Positions 1 through 7,950 of a DNA stretch of 28,619 nt are shown piece by piece; the stretch's first letter is position 1, and each line of letters opens with the position of its first letter. The notes under the pieces are model-generated. The model made no database searches, had not been told where the DNA came from, and saw nothing but the letters and a program-made list of their open reading frames with translations. The translations under genes were made by a program, and so were the position numbers. The DNA is taken from contig CAYGTI010000033.1 in assembly GCA_964352785.1 (NCBI GenBank), positions 1 to 28,619 of the forward strand, written 5' to 3'. Origin of the DNA: JACOMS01 sp964352785 (lineage in GTDB: Bacteria; Pseudomonadota; Alphaproteobacteria; Caulobacterales; Maricaulaceae).

Positions 1-998
1 ACGGCAATGAAATCACAAGCCCGATTACATCTGAGGTTTACGCCGAGCACGGCGTTTGGCCGCAAGACCCCGGTTTTGATGAAGCTCTGCAAGCGGGTGT
101 GACAACGCTGCATATATTGCCGGGATCTGCCAACCTGTTCGGCGGGCGCGGCGTCACCTTGCGCAATGTGGCTTCACGTACTGTTCAAGGGATGAAGTTT
201 CCGGACGCGCCTTATACACTCAAGATGGCGTGCGGTGAAAACCCAAAACGTGTTTACGGCCAAAAAGGCGGTCCCGGGTCCCGCATGGGCAATGTGGCCG
301 GGTACCGCAAAAACTGGATCAAAGCGCAGGAATACAAAGCGAAACTCGATAGCGGCGAAGATGTGAAACGCGACCTACAGCTTGAAACTCTCGCGGGCGT
401 GCTCAGCGGCGAGATATTGGTGCAGATGCACTGCTACCGCGCGGACGAGATGGTGCAACTCCTCGATGTGGCCAAGGAGTTTGATTATAAAATTACAACG
501 TTCCACCACGCGATTGAGGCCTATAAAATCGGAGATATCCTCGCCCAGAACGGCACTTGCGCGGCGATGTGGGCTGACTGGTACGGCTTTAAAATGGAAG
601 CCTATGACACGATCCGCGAAAATGTGCCTTTCGTTCACGCCCAAGGCGCCTGCGCAATGATCCATTCTGATAGCGATATGGGCATTCAGCGCTTGAACCA
701 GGAAGTCGCTAAAACATGGTCGGACGGCAACAAAGCGGGTCTGGATATTTCCCGTGCAGACGCGTGGCAGTGGCTGACCTCTAATCCGGCCAAAGCGCTC
801 GGGATCGAGGATGAAACGGGATCGCTTAGCGCCGGAAAACGCGCCGATATTGTGATCTGGTCAGCCGAGCCGTTTTCCACCTATGCACGGCCTGACAAAG
901 TTATGATTGACGGGGCGCTCGCCTTTGACCGCGAGAATGGCCTTAAACCAAAAAGCGATTTCCGTCTCGGGCATCCCTCCGTGCAGAGCGGTGAGTAA
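1..998 (+). CDS. amidohydrolase (imidazolonepropionase-like), 3' part of gene
   Basis: The reading frame is open from the left edge (first complete codon at position 3), so the start lies outside the window and the N-terminal metal motif cannot be seen. The visible 332 residues are the C-terminal part of an amidohydrolase-superfamily TIM barrel. They contain QMHCYRADE and TFHHAIEAYK (two histidine positions), IHSDSDMG (the terminal-strand aspartate region) and the closing strand TGSLSAGKRADIVIW, typical of the COG1228-type metal-dependent hydrolases. The substrate cannot be told; relatives include dipeptidases and cyclic amide hydrolases, usually exported. The gene stops at TAA 996-998, ten bases before the next amidohydrolase, so the two are probably one operon. 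Family call is firm, substrate unknown. Confidence 0.88.
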   Translation, partial: GNEITSPITSEVYAEHGVWPQDPGFDEALQAGVTTLHILPGSANLFGGRGVTLRNVASRTVQGMKFPDAPYTLKMACGENPKRVYGQKGGPGSRMGNVAGYRKNWIKAQEYKAKLDSGEDVKRDLQLETLAGVLSGEILVQMHCYRADEMVQLLDVAKEFDYKITTFHHAIEAYKIGDILAQNGTCAAMWADWYGFKMEAYDTIRENVPFVHAQGACAMIHSDSDMGIQRLNQEVAKTWSDGNKAGLDISRADAWQWLTSNPAKALGIEDETGSLSAGKRADIVIWSAEPFSTYARPDKVMIDGALAFDRENGLKPKSDFRLGHPSVQSGE

Positions 999-1008
999 GG
1001 TCATGAAC

Positions 1009-2298
1009 ATGAAAACATCAATTTCAAGAACGCTAACGACAACTCTTTGTGCGGGCCTGACGGGGCTGCTGTTGAGTTCAACTGCGATTGCTCAGACTAT
1101 CTTTGTTCAAGACGCCAAAGTGGTCACCAATACTACCGAAGGCACGATGGACAATGTTAGCGTTATCATTACCAATGGCCGTATTTCGCAAATGGGCGCG
1201 GGGCTTGCCGCGCCGGACGGCGCGCAGGTTCTAAACGCCGCAGGACAGTGGGTGACGCCCGGGCTGTTCGCCCCGTTTGCCAGCATCGGCCTTGTGGAGA
1301 TTAGCGGCGAAAGCGCTACCAATGACAGCCGAGCCTCTGAAGGCGCGACATCCGTGAGCGATATGGCGGCGGATAGTTTTAACCCCAATTCGCCTGTGAT
1401 CGGGATTACGCGCGCGGAAGGCATAACCCATGCCGCGATTAGCGCGTCCGCGTCGCATAATATTTTTGGCGGCACGGGCAGTATTGTCAGCACGACGGGC
1501 GGCTACGATTCTGTCATTGAGGATCAGGCCTTTGTGATGGTCGAGCTTGGCGAGCGCGGCGCTCGGATTGCCGGCGGATCACGCTCTGCGTCTATGTCGC
1601 AATTACGCGCCGCGATTGAGGATGCGCTGGCTTATCCGCGCCGTTACAGCGGCCCCCAAGACGGAGATGCCCTATCGCGCCGCGACGCCGCTGCTTTGGC
1701 CAAAGCAGCCCGTGGGCAGATGCCGATCCTCATCTTCGCTGACCGCGCGGTGGATATTCTTAAAATCATTGAACTTAAACAGGATTTTGGCGGGCTTGAT
1801 ATTATCGTTATGGGCGCGGCTGAAGGCTGGATGGTCGCGGATCAAATCGCGGCAGCTTACCTCAAGGTTGTGATAGATCCCCATGATAATCTGCCGAGCA
1901 GTTTTGATAATGTTGGCGCGCGCCTTGATAATGCGGTGCTGCTCAAAGAGGCGGGTGTTGAATTTGCATTCTCGACAAAAACAACAGGTTTCTCGCATAA
2001 TATCCGCCTCTTGCCGCAACATGCCGGTAACGCAGTAGGTAACGGGCTTGATTGGGACACGGCGTTTCGCGCGATCTCTACAGTGCCGGCCTCTTGGTTT
2101 GATGTGGATACGGGCACGCTCAAAAGCGGCGCTGCGGCCACGCTTGTTGTGTGGGACGGCGATCCGCTCGAAGTCACAAGCTCTCCGACCTTCATGATGA
2201 TCGACGGAGAAGTGCAATCACTTGAGTCGCGCCAGAGCTTACTGCGTGACCGCTACAACCCGTCCAGTGATCAAACAGGCCCGCATAAATACCGGTAG
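1009..2298 (+). CDS. exported amidohydrolase-like protein with lost metal-binding HxH (probable pseudoenzyme)
   Basis: 429 residues from ATG 1009. This start is chosen because AAGG (997-1000) lies 8 bases upstream and a clean signal peptide follows (basic start, hydrophobic core, cleavage after AIA-Q near residue 29). ATG 1003 is the alternative. The frame stays open upstream, but only by running through the preceding gene. The protein has the amidohydrolase frame: N-terminal beta domain, VTPGL at 82-86, and closing TGTLKSGAAATLVVWDGDP. Aligned on PGL-x-x-x-H-x-H, the two expected metal histidines are Phe90 and Ser92, and the usual late Asp region reads FSTKTTG. The zinc site therefore looks absent. 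It is translated just behind an apparently intact homologue, so it may be a partner or regulatory subunit. No sign of frame disruption is seen, so it is a maintained gene rather than a pseudogene. Confidence 0.85.
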   Translation: MKTSISRTLTTTLCAGLTGLLLSSTAIAQTIFVQDAKVVTNTTEGTMDNVSVIITNGRISQMGAGLAAPDGAQVLNAAGQWVTPGLFAPFASIGLVEISGESATNDSRASEGATSVSDMAADSFNPNSPVIGITRAEGITHAAISASASHNIFGGTGSIVSTTGGYDSVIEDQAFVMVELGERGARIAGGSRSASMSQLRAAIEDALAYPRRYSGPQDGDALSRRDAAALAKAARGQMPILIFADRAVDILKIIELKQDFGGLDIIVMGAAEGWMVADQIAAAYLKVVIDPHDNLPSSFDNVGARLDNAVLLKEAGVEFAFSTKTTGFSHNIRLLPQHAGNAVGNGLDWDTAFRAISTVPASWFDVDTGTLKSGAAATLVVWDGDPLEVTSSPTFMMIDGEVQSLESRQSLLRDRYNPSSDQTGPHKYR

Positions 2299-2503
2299 GA
2301 ATCTGCGGTCTTTGATGCCCTTTTCATGAAGATGGCGATGATGGTTTCTTCTCCGTCTTTTACTTTTTAGAGGTAAGGCGGTTTTGCTCGTGGATAGAGC
2401 TCTTGGGCCATAAAGGCTTGCCCATATGCGAGCCCCCTGCTAATCCGCGATCTATAATTTTGCCCTGCTTTCGGGTGTTGATAGACGCCAAGCGCAGAAC
2501 TTA
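2299..2503. other. non-coding gap before gatC
   Basis: This 205-base gap separates the amidohydrolase pair from gatC. I see no terminator with a T-run and no convincing small ORF. It holds a perfect TATAAT at 2453-2458, about 46 bases before the gatC start, listed separately. Confidence 0.5.
2453..2458 (+). promoter_or_regulatory. putative -10 box for the gatCAB operon
   Basis: TATAAT matches the sigma-70 -10 consensus and lies upstream of gatC in an otherwise GC-rich gap. No good -35 hexamer is seen 16-18 bases upstream (the region reads GAGCCC), so only the -10 is supported. Confidence 0.3.
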
Positions 2504-2818
2504 ATGGAGCCGAATGTGCCCGAGCCTCAAAATGGCGTTGACGCCGCAACTGTCCGTAAAATTGCGCGCCTGTCGCGCCTCCACGTGGAGGACGTCCGCC
2601 TTCAACCTCTGGCCGAAGAACTTAACGGCATTTTGGGCTGGATTGAACAGCTCGGCGAAGTGGACGTGGACGGCGTAGAACCGATGACATCTGCCGTTGA
2701 TATGTCAGCGCCGATGCGCGCGGATGTCGTAACGGACGGGGGCAAGCGCGATGATGTGCTGGCGAACGCACCGAAATCCGAAGACGGGTTCTTCGTGGTT
2801 CCGCGGTCGGTAGAGTAG
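2504..2818 (+). CDS. gatC: Asp-tRNA(Asn)/Glu-tRNA(Gln) amidotransferase subunit C
   Basis: 104 residues, usual size for GatC (about 95-100). It shows the family pattern: TVRKIARLSRL near residues 16-26, a central EELNGILGWIEQL helix, DVDGVEPM, and a C-terminal FFVVPRSVE. GatC wraps around the GatA-GatB interface and stabilises the amidotransferase that converts Asp-tRNA(Asn) and Glu-tRNA(Gln) to the amidated forms in the cytoplasm. It is the first gene of the operon, followed by gatA after 90 bases. The short N-terminal extension (MEPNVPEPQNG) is plausible but unproven. Confidence 0.95.
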   Translation: MEPNVPEPQNGVDAATVRKIARLSRLHVEDVRLQPLAEELNGILGWIEQLGEVDVDGVEPMTSAVDMSAPMRADVVTDGGKRDDVLANAPKSEDGFFVVPRSVE

Positions 2819-2829
2819 ATATAATAATA

Positions 2830-2876
2830 CCTGTCACCCCGGCCGCCGAGCCGGGGCCTCGAAATCCAGGATCACG
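2830..2876. repeat. short palindromic dispersed repeat between gatC and gatA
   Basis: CTGTCACCCCGG at 2831-2842 begins a hairpin with perfect 7-bp arms CCCCGGC (2837-2843) and GCCGGGG (2850-2856). The same core occurs with one change (CTGTCTCCCCGG) at 25030-25041. Similar TGTCA-CCCGG palindromes are common as REP-like intergenic elements in alphaproteobacteria. Here it sits inside an operon and could affect message folding between gatC and gatA. Confidence 0.55.
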
Positions 2877-2908
2877 TCCGGGAAGACACTTTTTAAACGG
2901 AAACGACA

Positions 2909-4375
2909 ATGACAGATTTAACGAAACTTACATTATCAGACGCGCTGGACGGTATGGCTTCCGGCGACTTCTCTTCGCTAGAGCTCACCGAAGCCCATAT
3001 CTCGGCGTGCGAGAGCGGTAAAAAACTCAACGCCTTTATCACGGACACTCATGATCTTGCGCGAGAGCAGGCCAAGGCTTCAGATGCGCGCAGAGCAAAA
3101 GGCGAAATTGGCCTCCTTGAAGGCGCGCCGCTGGCCGTCAAAGATCTGTTCTGTACAGAAGGCGTCAAGACAACGGCAGGGTCAAAAATTCTTGGCGATT
3201 TCACGCCGACATATGAGAGCACCGTTTCCGCCAACATGAAAGCCGACGGCATGGTGATGCTCGGCAAGCTCAACCTTGATGAATTTGCGATGGGGTCTTC
3301 TAACGAGACCTCTTTCTACGGCCCGGTCATCAATCCATGGCGAAAAGGCGAAGACCTTGTGCCCGGCGGATCTTCCGGCGGCTCGGCGGCTGCGGTTGCT
3401 GCTGGTCTGTGCCTCGGCGCGACAGCCACCGATACGGGCGGCTCTATCCGTCAGCCCGCATCATTTACGGGCACCGTCGGGATCAAACCCACCTATGGCC
3501 GCTGCTCGCGTTGGGGCACCGTGGCCTTTGCCAGCTCACTTGACCAAGCAGGGCCGATTGCCAAGACCGTCAAAGACGCTGCGATCTTGCTCGAATCTAT
3601 GGCCGGGCATGACGCAAAAGACAGCACGTCGCTCAAAATGGATGTACCAAAATGGTCGGACAGTTGCGGTAAATCCGTCAAAGGCCTACGCATTGGTATC
3701 CCCAAAGAATATTCGATTGAAGGCATGCCGCCGGAAATCCAAACGCTTTGGGATCAAGGCATTGAATGGATGAAAGCGGCTGGCGCAGAGATCGTGCCGA
3801 TTACGTTGCCGCACACCAAATATGCGCTGCCGGCTTACTATGTGGTTGCGCCTGCCGAAGCGTCTTCGAATTTGGCCCGTTATGACGGGATGCGCTACGG
3901 CCTTCGTGTTGACGGCAAAGACCTCAACGACACTTATGATCGCACACGCACAGAAGGCTTCGGCGATGAAGTGCGCCGCCGGATCATGATCGGCACATAT
4001 GTGCTCTCCGCTGGATATTACGATGCTTATTATTTACGCGCGCAAAAGGTTCGTACGCGGATTGTGCAGGATTTTGAAAATGCGTGGCAGACCTGCGACG
4101 CGATCTTAACGCCAACCGCGCCGAGCGCGCCGTTCGCCGTAGGCCGCAAAGTCAATGACCCGGTCAAAATGTACCTCAATGATATTTTCACCGTCACAAC
4201 AAATCTCGCGGGCCTCCCCGGGATTTCCGTCCCCGCGGGCCTCGATAAAGACGGCCTGCCGCTCGGCCTCCAAATTATTGGCCGCGCACTGGATGAAGCC
4301 ACCGTCTTTGCGGCGGCCAGTGCACTGGAGGATGCAGCGGGTTTCACGGCGCGGCCTGAAAAGTGGTGGAGTTGA
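2909..4375 (+). CDS. gatA: Asp-tRNA(Asn)/Glu-tRNA(Gln) amidotransferase subunit A
   Basis: 488 residues, normal GatA length. This is the glutaminase/amidase subunit that releases ammonia from Gln for transfer to the misacylated tRNA. The amidase-signature triad is visible: Lys78 in APLAVKDLF, cis-Ser155 in PGGSSGGSA, and nucleophile Ser179 in DTGGSIRQPAS. The C-terminal region reads LAGLPGISVPAG and PLGLQIIGRALDE, as in the family. The end (ARPEKWWS) looks native, so the downstream insertion has not truncated it. Its last 13 bases overlap the RES-domain gene that follows. Confidence 0.97.
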   Translation: MTDLTKLTLSDALDGMASGDFSSLELTEAHISACESGKKLNAFITDTHDLAREQAKASDARRAKGEIGLLEGAPLAVKDLFCTEGVKTTAGSKILGDFTPTYESTVSANMKADGMVMLGKLNLDEFAMGSSNETSFYGPVINPWRKGEDLVPGGSSGGSAAAVAAGLCLGATATDTGGSIRQPASFTGTVGIKPTYGRCSRWGTVAFASSLDQAGPIAKTVKDAAILLESMAGHDAKDSTSLKMDVPKWSDSCGKSVKGLRIGIPKEYSIEGMPPEIQTLWDQGIEWMKAAGAEIVPITLPHTKYALPAYYVVAPAEASSNLARYDGMRYGLRVDGKDLNDTYDRTRTEGFGDEVRRRIMIGTYVLSAGYYDAYYLRAQKVRTRIVQDFENAWQTCDAILTPTAPSAPFAVGRKVNDPVKMYLNDIFTVTTNLAGLPGISVPAGLDKDGLPLGLQIIGRALDEATVFAAASALEDAAGFTARPEKWWS

Positions 4376-5301
4376 GCTACATTGACAAGTTAGAGGCTTT
4401 AACGCTTCCGAAGCTTTACGAACTTAGCAAAACAATATTTGAGAGTTCAGACGAATCTGAAATCGTAGATGCTTGTGATACGCTTATTAAGCTAACACCA
4501 ATCCCATGTTTGGAAGTTAGTGGTCTGAGTGAATTATATAGGGCTAGGGTAGATATACCGCAAGCAATAGGTAAGCTAGATGAAATTCTCTGGAAACCTA
4601 ACCATTTACACGTTGATAATAGAGCAAATACTGGCGCTGAACAATTGCTGTACTTTGCAAACCATATTCATACTTGCATTGAGGAGGTGCGTGTGCCTCC
4701 TTCAATTAATCTTCCAGTAAATGTAATTGCGATGGGACCAAGTAAGGAGTGTTCAATATTTATCTTCCCAGTTGGCGAGTTGTATCATGTCTTGCGAACT
4801 AACTCTTCACGTTTCATATTGCCCGAAATTGCTAAAGAAATTCTTGGAATACTTAAGGACTTAGGAGAAGAGAAAAGTATGACGTATTGTCTTGCAGACG
4901 CTATGGTTTTGGATGCTTTTAGTGGAGATAATAGAATTATATCTAATGCGATTTCTCGAGCTATTTTTTCTAATATGAAAGAAGAAGGATTATTGGCGTT
5001 TACGAGTGCTAAGCACTATGGAGCTTTAAATTATGCTTGTCGACCAAGTTTTCTTTTATCGAGTCTAAAGCTTAAAGGGGGTCTTTTTTGTCCTAAGGCT
5101 AAATTTTTTGGCTATGGTATGTGGGATGTAAACTGCACTAAATATATCTCAAGTGTTTCAGCTAAAGGTCGTGTTAATTGGAAAAATATGCAAGGAATTT
5201 TAGGATCCGAGAAAGTTAAGCCTATAGCTTCCGAATGTTTTCGTTTAAACATGGATATAAAAGCTAATATGGGACACCCCATTAGCACGAGTGAGAATTA
5301 A
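4363..5301 (+). CDS. RES-domain protein (NAD+ phosphorylase-type toxin family) inserted in the gat operon
   Basis: 312 residues. The pattern LYRARVDI (Arg60, Arg62), LWKPN, NRANTGAEQLLYFA (Arg87), HTCIEEVR (Glu107/Glu108) and AFTSAKHYGALNYA (Ser215) matches the Arg-Glu-Ser layout of the RES domain (PF08808). Characterised RES toxins degrade NAD+ by phosphorolysis and are usually paired with an Xre/MbcA-like antitoxin. The N-terminal 50 residues are an extra, probably helical segment. Start is uncertain: GTG 4363, GTG 4366 or TTG 4372, all overlapping the gatA end; no clear Shine-Dalgarno is seen. It ends two bases before gatB. Base use is foreign: I counted 21 G/C in 60 at 4381-4440, against 41 in 60 at 4201-4260 in gatA. 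No antitoxin-like ORF is adjacent. Family call is by motif reading only; activity is inference. Confidence 0.72.
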   Translation: MVELSYIDKLEALTLPKLYELSKTIFESSDESEIVDACDTLIKLTPIPCLEVSGLSELYRARVDIPQAIGKLDEILWKPNHLHVDNRANTGAEQLLYFANHIHTCIEEVRVPPSINLPVNVIAMGPSKECSIFIFPVGELYHVLRTNSSRFILPEIAKEILGILKDLGEEKSMTYCLADAMVLDAFSGDNRIISNAISRAIFSNMKEEGLLAFTSAKHYGALNYACRPSFLLSSLKLKGGLFCPKAKFFGYGMWDVNCTKYISSVSAKGRVNWKNMQGILGSEKVKPIASECFRLNMDIKANMGHPISTSEN

Positions 5302-5303
5302 AC

Positions 5304-6782
5304 ATGTTCATAGCACCACGCATAGCTGATAAAAAAGACTGGATGAGCGGCGAGACCGGAGAGTGGGAGATCATTATCGGTCTTGAAGTCCATGCTCAGG
5401 TTGCGTCACATTCGAAACTGTTTTCGGGCTCTTCAACGGCTTATGGCTCAGAGCCCAACACGCAAGTCTCGCTTGTGGATGCGGGCATGCCGGGTATGCT
5501 CCCCGTTGTGAACGAGTTTTGCGTCGAGCAAGCCGTGCGTACGGGGCTGGGCCTTAACGCGCAGATCAATTTGTTCTCGCGCTTTGACCGTAAGAATTAT
5601 TTCTATGTCGACTTGCCGCAAGGCTATCAAATCTCGCAGTTCGAGCATCCGATTGTCGGCGAAGGCGAGATCGAGATTGAACCGGAAAACGGCGAAGCTG
5701 TCACCGTAGGTATTGAGCGTTTGCATTTGGAGCAAGACGCCGGAAAATCCGTGCATGATTTGTCACCGGATGAGACTTATGTTGATTTAAACCGCTGCGG
5801 TGTGGCGCTGATGGAGATTGTTTCCAAACCCGATATGCGCTCCCCCGAAGAAGCCTCTGCCTATGTCGAAAAACTACGCGGGATTGTTCGCGCGCTGGGG
5901 ACATGCGACGGGGATATGGAAAAGGGTAATATGCGCGCCGATGTGAATGTGTCTGTGCGAAAACCGGGCGGAGAGCTGGGCACGCGCTGCGAAATCAAGA
6001 ACGTCAATTCCATGCGCTTTATTCGCCAAGCGATTAATTATGAAGCGCGCCGCCATATTGAGATCATCGAAGCGGGCGGCACGATTGATCAGGAAACGCG
6101 GTTGTTTGACAGTGTCAAAGGCGAGACTCGAACCATGCGCTCTAAGGAAGACGCGCATGATTACCGTTATTTCCCTGACCCGGACTTGCTTCCGCTAGAG
6201 CTGGAACAGAGCTTTGTCGACGATATTAAAGCCACTCTGCCTGAATTGCCCGATGCGCGCAAAGCGCGCTTTGTGGCCGAGTTTGGTATCCCTGCCTATG
6301 ATGCGGGCGTGCTGACGGTAGATAAGGCCGTGGCCGATTATTACGAGGTGGTTGCCACTGGGCGCGACGCGAAAATTGCGGCCAACTGGATGATGGGCGA
6401 TCTGTTTGGCGCGCTCAACAAAGCTGGGCTGGAACTCAGCGATAGTCCCGTGTCGGCAGCCGCGCTGGGCGGGCTTCTCGATCGGATCGCGGATGTTACG
6501 ATCTCGGGTAAAATCGCCAAGGATGTGTTCGAAAAAATGTTTGTGGGTGAAGGCGACGCTGACGCTATAATTGAGCGTGACGGTCTCAAGCAGGTCACAG
6601 ACACAGGCGCGATTGAAAAGATGGTGGATGACGCTATCGCGGCCAATCCGGCTCAGGCCGAGAAAGCTAAAGAGAACCCGAAACTCATGGGTTTCTTTGT
6701 TGGGCAAGTCATGAAAGCCAGCGGCGGTAAAGCCAACCCGCAAGCGGTGAACCAGATTCTACGCGCGAAATTGGGATTATGA
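5304..6782 (+). CDS. gatB: Asp-tRNA(Asn)/Glu-tRNA(Gln) amidotransferase subunit B
   Basis: 492 residues. GatB binds the misacylated tRNA, activates the carboxylate with ATP and receives ammonia from GatA. Diagnostic strings are IIIGLEVHAQV, FDRKNYFYVDLPQGYQIS, NRCGVALMEIVSKPD, GNMRADVNVSVR, GTRCEIKNVNS and KEDAHDYRYFPDPDL; the C-terminal YqeY-like tail ends PQAVNQILRAKLGL. The start given is ATG 5304, just after the RES stop, with GTGAG 8-12 bases upstream. ATG 5344 (MSGETGEWE) would give a more usual GatB length at the N-terminus, and the residues before it (FIAPRIADKKDW) may not be native. The 3' end overlaps the next small gene. Confidence 0.96.
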   Translation: MFIAPRIADKKDWMSGETGEWEIIIGLEVHAQVASHSKLFSGSSTAYGSEPNTQVSLVDAGMPGMLPVVNEFCVEQAVRTGLGLNAQINLFSRFDRKNYFYVDLPQGYQISQFEHPIVGEGEIEIEPENGEAVTVGIERLHLEQDAGKSVHDLSPDETYVDLNRCGVALMEIVSKPDMRSPEEASAYVEKLRGIVRALGTCDGDMEKGNMRADVNVSVRKPGGELGTRCEIKNVNSMRFIRQAINYEARRHIEIIEAGGTIDQETRLFDSVKGETRTMRSKEDAHDYRYFPDPDLLPLELEQSFVDDIKATLPELPDARKARFVAEFGIPAYDAGVLTVDKAVADYYEVVATGRDAKIAANWMMGDLFGALNKAGLELSDSPVSAAALGGLLDRIADVTISGKIAKDVFEKMFVGEGDADAIIERDGLKQVTDTGAIEKMVDDAIAANPAQAEKAKENPKLMGFFVGQVMKASGGKANPQAVNQILRAKLGL

Positions 6783-6997
6783 TGCGGGGCCAGCAAGACG
6801 CGGCAAGCAAAGCCAAGACATTACGCTTACTGCAATTTATCTCGCCTAGCATGTTCGTGGTGGTCGCTTTTATGCTGTATTGGAAGTTAAAAGAACCTCT
6901 CAACATGTATCTTTTAGGTGGTTTCTTGGTGCTTGCGGGCGTGGATTTTCTAGTCTTGCGCTGGCTCGCGGATAAAGCCGCGCGCGAGGCTGAATAG
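6779..6997 (+). CDS. small two-helix membrane protein downstream of gatB
   Basis: 72 residues with two hydrophobic segments (roughly 23-36 and 42-60) separated by KLKEPLN, with charged ends. Its ATG overlaps the gatB stop (ATG 6779 over TGA 6780-6782; ATG 6782 is possible), which implies translational coupling. I do not recognise the family. The last residues (ADKAAREAE) are likely cytoplasmic. Coding is supported by the overlap and by GC-rich codon use like gatB. Confidence 0.7.
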   Translation: MMRGQQDAASKAKTLRLLQFISPSMFVVVAFMLYWKLKEPLNMYLLGGFLVLAGVDFLVLRWLADKAAREAE

Positions 6998-7009
6998 GGC
7001 GTTTAAAAC

Positions 7010-7186
7010 ATGAAACTCCAAGAAGGGCCAGTATTTGGAGCGCTACTAGTCGGTTGCGGGGTTGGCTATTTAATGTATCAAAAAACGCAGAATGCCGGGC
7101 TTGCTGTTTTAGCCGCTGCCGGTATCACAACGGCCGGATATATGCTTGAAGTTTGGCTCAAATCGGTCATGGGAAAAAAGAAATAA
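7010..7186 (+). CDS. 58-residue membrane protein
   Basis: ATG 7010 to TAA 7184-7186, encoding 58 residues. Two hydrophobic stretches are visible (about 7-22 with GALLVGCGVGYLM, and 29-50 with AGLAVLAAAGIT), then a basic tail KSVMGKKK. An AGGG motif lies about 10 bases upstream. It begins 12 bases after the preceding small membrane gene, and its stop codon overlaps the nitroreductase start (TAATG). That tight packing is the main evidence that it is real. Function unknown. Confidence 0.65.
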   Translation: MKLQEGPVFGALLVGCGVGYLMYQKTQNAGLAVLAAAGITTAGYMLEVWLKSVMGKKK

Positions 7187-7875
7187 TGACATTAAAAACG
7201 GACAAAAGCGCAAGCATCACGGACGCGCTCAACACACGGATCACGGTGAGGGATTTCCTCGATAAGCCTGTACCGGAGGACGTTCTTAAAACACTGTTTG
7301 ATACGGCACGTAGGACGCCATCCGGGGGGAACCTGCAGCCGTGGCGCGTACATGTGATGACAGGCAAGGCTCTTGATGATTTCCGTAATGAATGCCTTGG
7401 TAAGCTCATGAAAGGCGATATGGAGCAGTCCACCTATCCGGCATATCCCAGCCCGCTATGGGAGCCGCAACGCTCTTGGCGCTATAAGCTCGGCGAAGAC
7501 ATGTATGGGCTTTTGGGCATAGCCAAAGATGACAAGGCGGGTCGTATGCGCTGGCTGGCCAATAATGTGCGGTTCTTCGGCGCGCCCGTCGGGATTATCA
7601 TCACAGGGAATGATAAGCTGCATATGCCGCAGCATTTGGACGTGGGTATTTACCTGCAAAGCTTGATGCTGCTGGCGCGCGAAGCCGGATTGCATACTGC
7701 GCCGCAGGGCTGGTGGCGAAGCTGGCCGGATACGGCGCGCAAACACCTTAATTACCCTGAGGATGAACAGGTGCTGGTCGGTATGTCGCTCGGCTATGGT
7801 AATCCTGATGCTCCGGTGAATGATCTTTATGCCGACCGTGCCGATCTCGATGAACTGGTTCATTTTTATGCGTAA
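7186..7875 (+). CDS. nitroreductase-family FMN oxidoreductase
   Basis: 229 residues from ATG 7186, which overlaps the stop of the previous gene by one base. A TTG at 7153 in frame would give a longer form but runs through that gene. Family signatures: NTRITVRDFLDKPVP near 16-30, ARRTPSGGNLQPWRVHV (the FMN phosphate-binding and substrate region) near 41-57, a central LQSLMLLAREAGL with HTAPQGWW, and EQVLVGMSLGYGNPD close to the C-terminus. Members reduce nitroaromatics, quinones or enones with NAD(P)H in the cytoplasm; the substrate here cannot be read. It is the last gene of the gat-headed cluster. Confidence 0.92.
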   Translation: MTLKTDKSASITDALNTRITVRDFLDKPVPEDVLKTLFDTARRTPSGGNLQPWRVHVMTGKALDDFRNECLGKLMKGDMEQSTYPAYPSPLWEPQRSWRYKLGEDMYGLLGIAKDDKAGRMRWLANNVRFFGAPVGIIITGNDKLHMPQHLDVGIYLQSLMLLAREAGLHTAPQGWWRSWPDTARKHLNYPEDEQVLVGMSLGYGNPDAPVNDLYADRADLDELVHFYA

Positions 7876-7910
7876 AATTTACAACATTCACAAAATTTAA
7901 CTTTTAAATC

Positions 7911-7924
7911 ACGACGTATGTCGT
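7911..7924. promoter_or_regulatory. small dyad upstream of a 25-codon ORF
   Basis: ACGAC and GTCGT form a perfect 5-bp inverted repeat around GTAT, immediately upstream of the start region of the micro-ORF at 7951 and downstream of an AT-rich stretch (7871-7909) that could hold a promoter. It could be an operator half-site pair or chance. No consensus -35/-10 pair is convincing. Confidence 0.2.
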
Positions 7925-7950
7925 ATGTGTAGGGCGCAAGGGAGAGCCTC

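Noticed and set aside
907..1008. Upstream extension of the second amidohydrolase
   Set aside because: The frame is open, but it runs inside the preceding gene and would destroy a clean signal peptide; the start at 1009 has a ribosome-binding site.
1672..2217. 181-codon minus-strand frame opposite the second amidohydrolase
   Set aside because: No motif, no ribosome-binding site, and it opposes a gene with signal peptide and family pattern.
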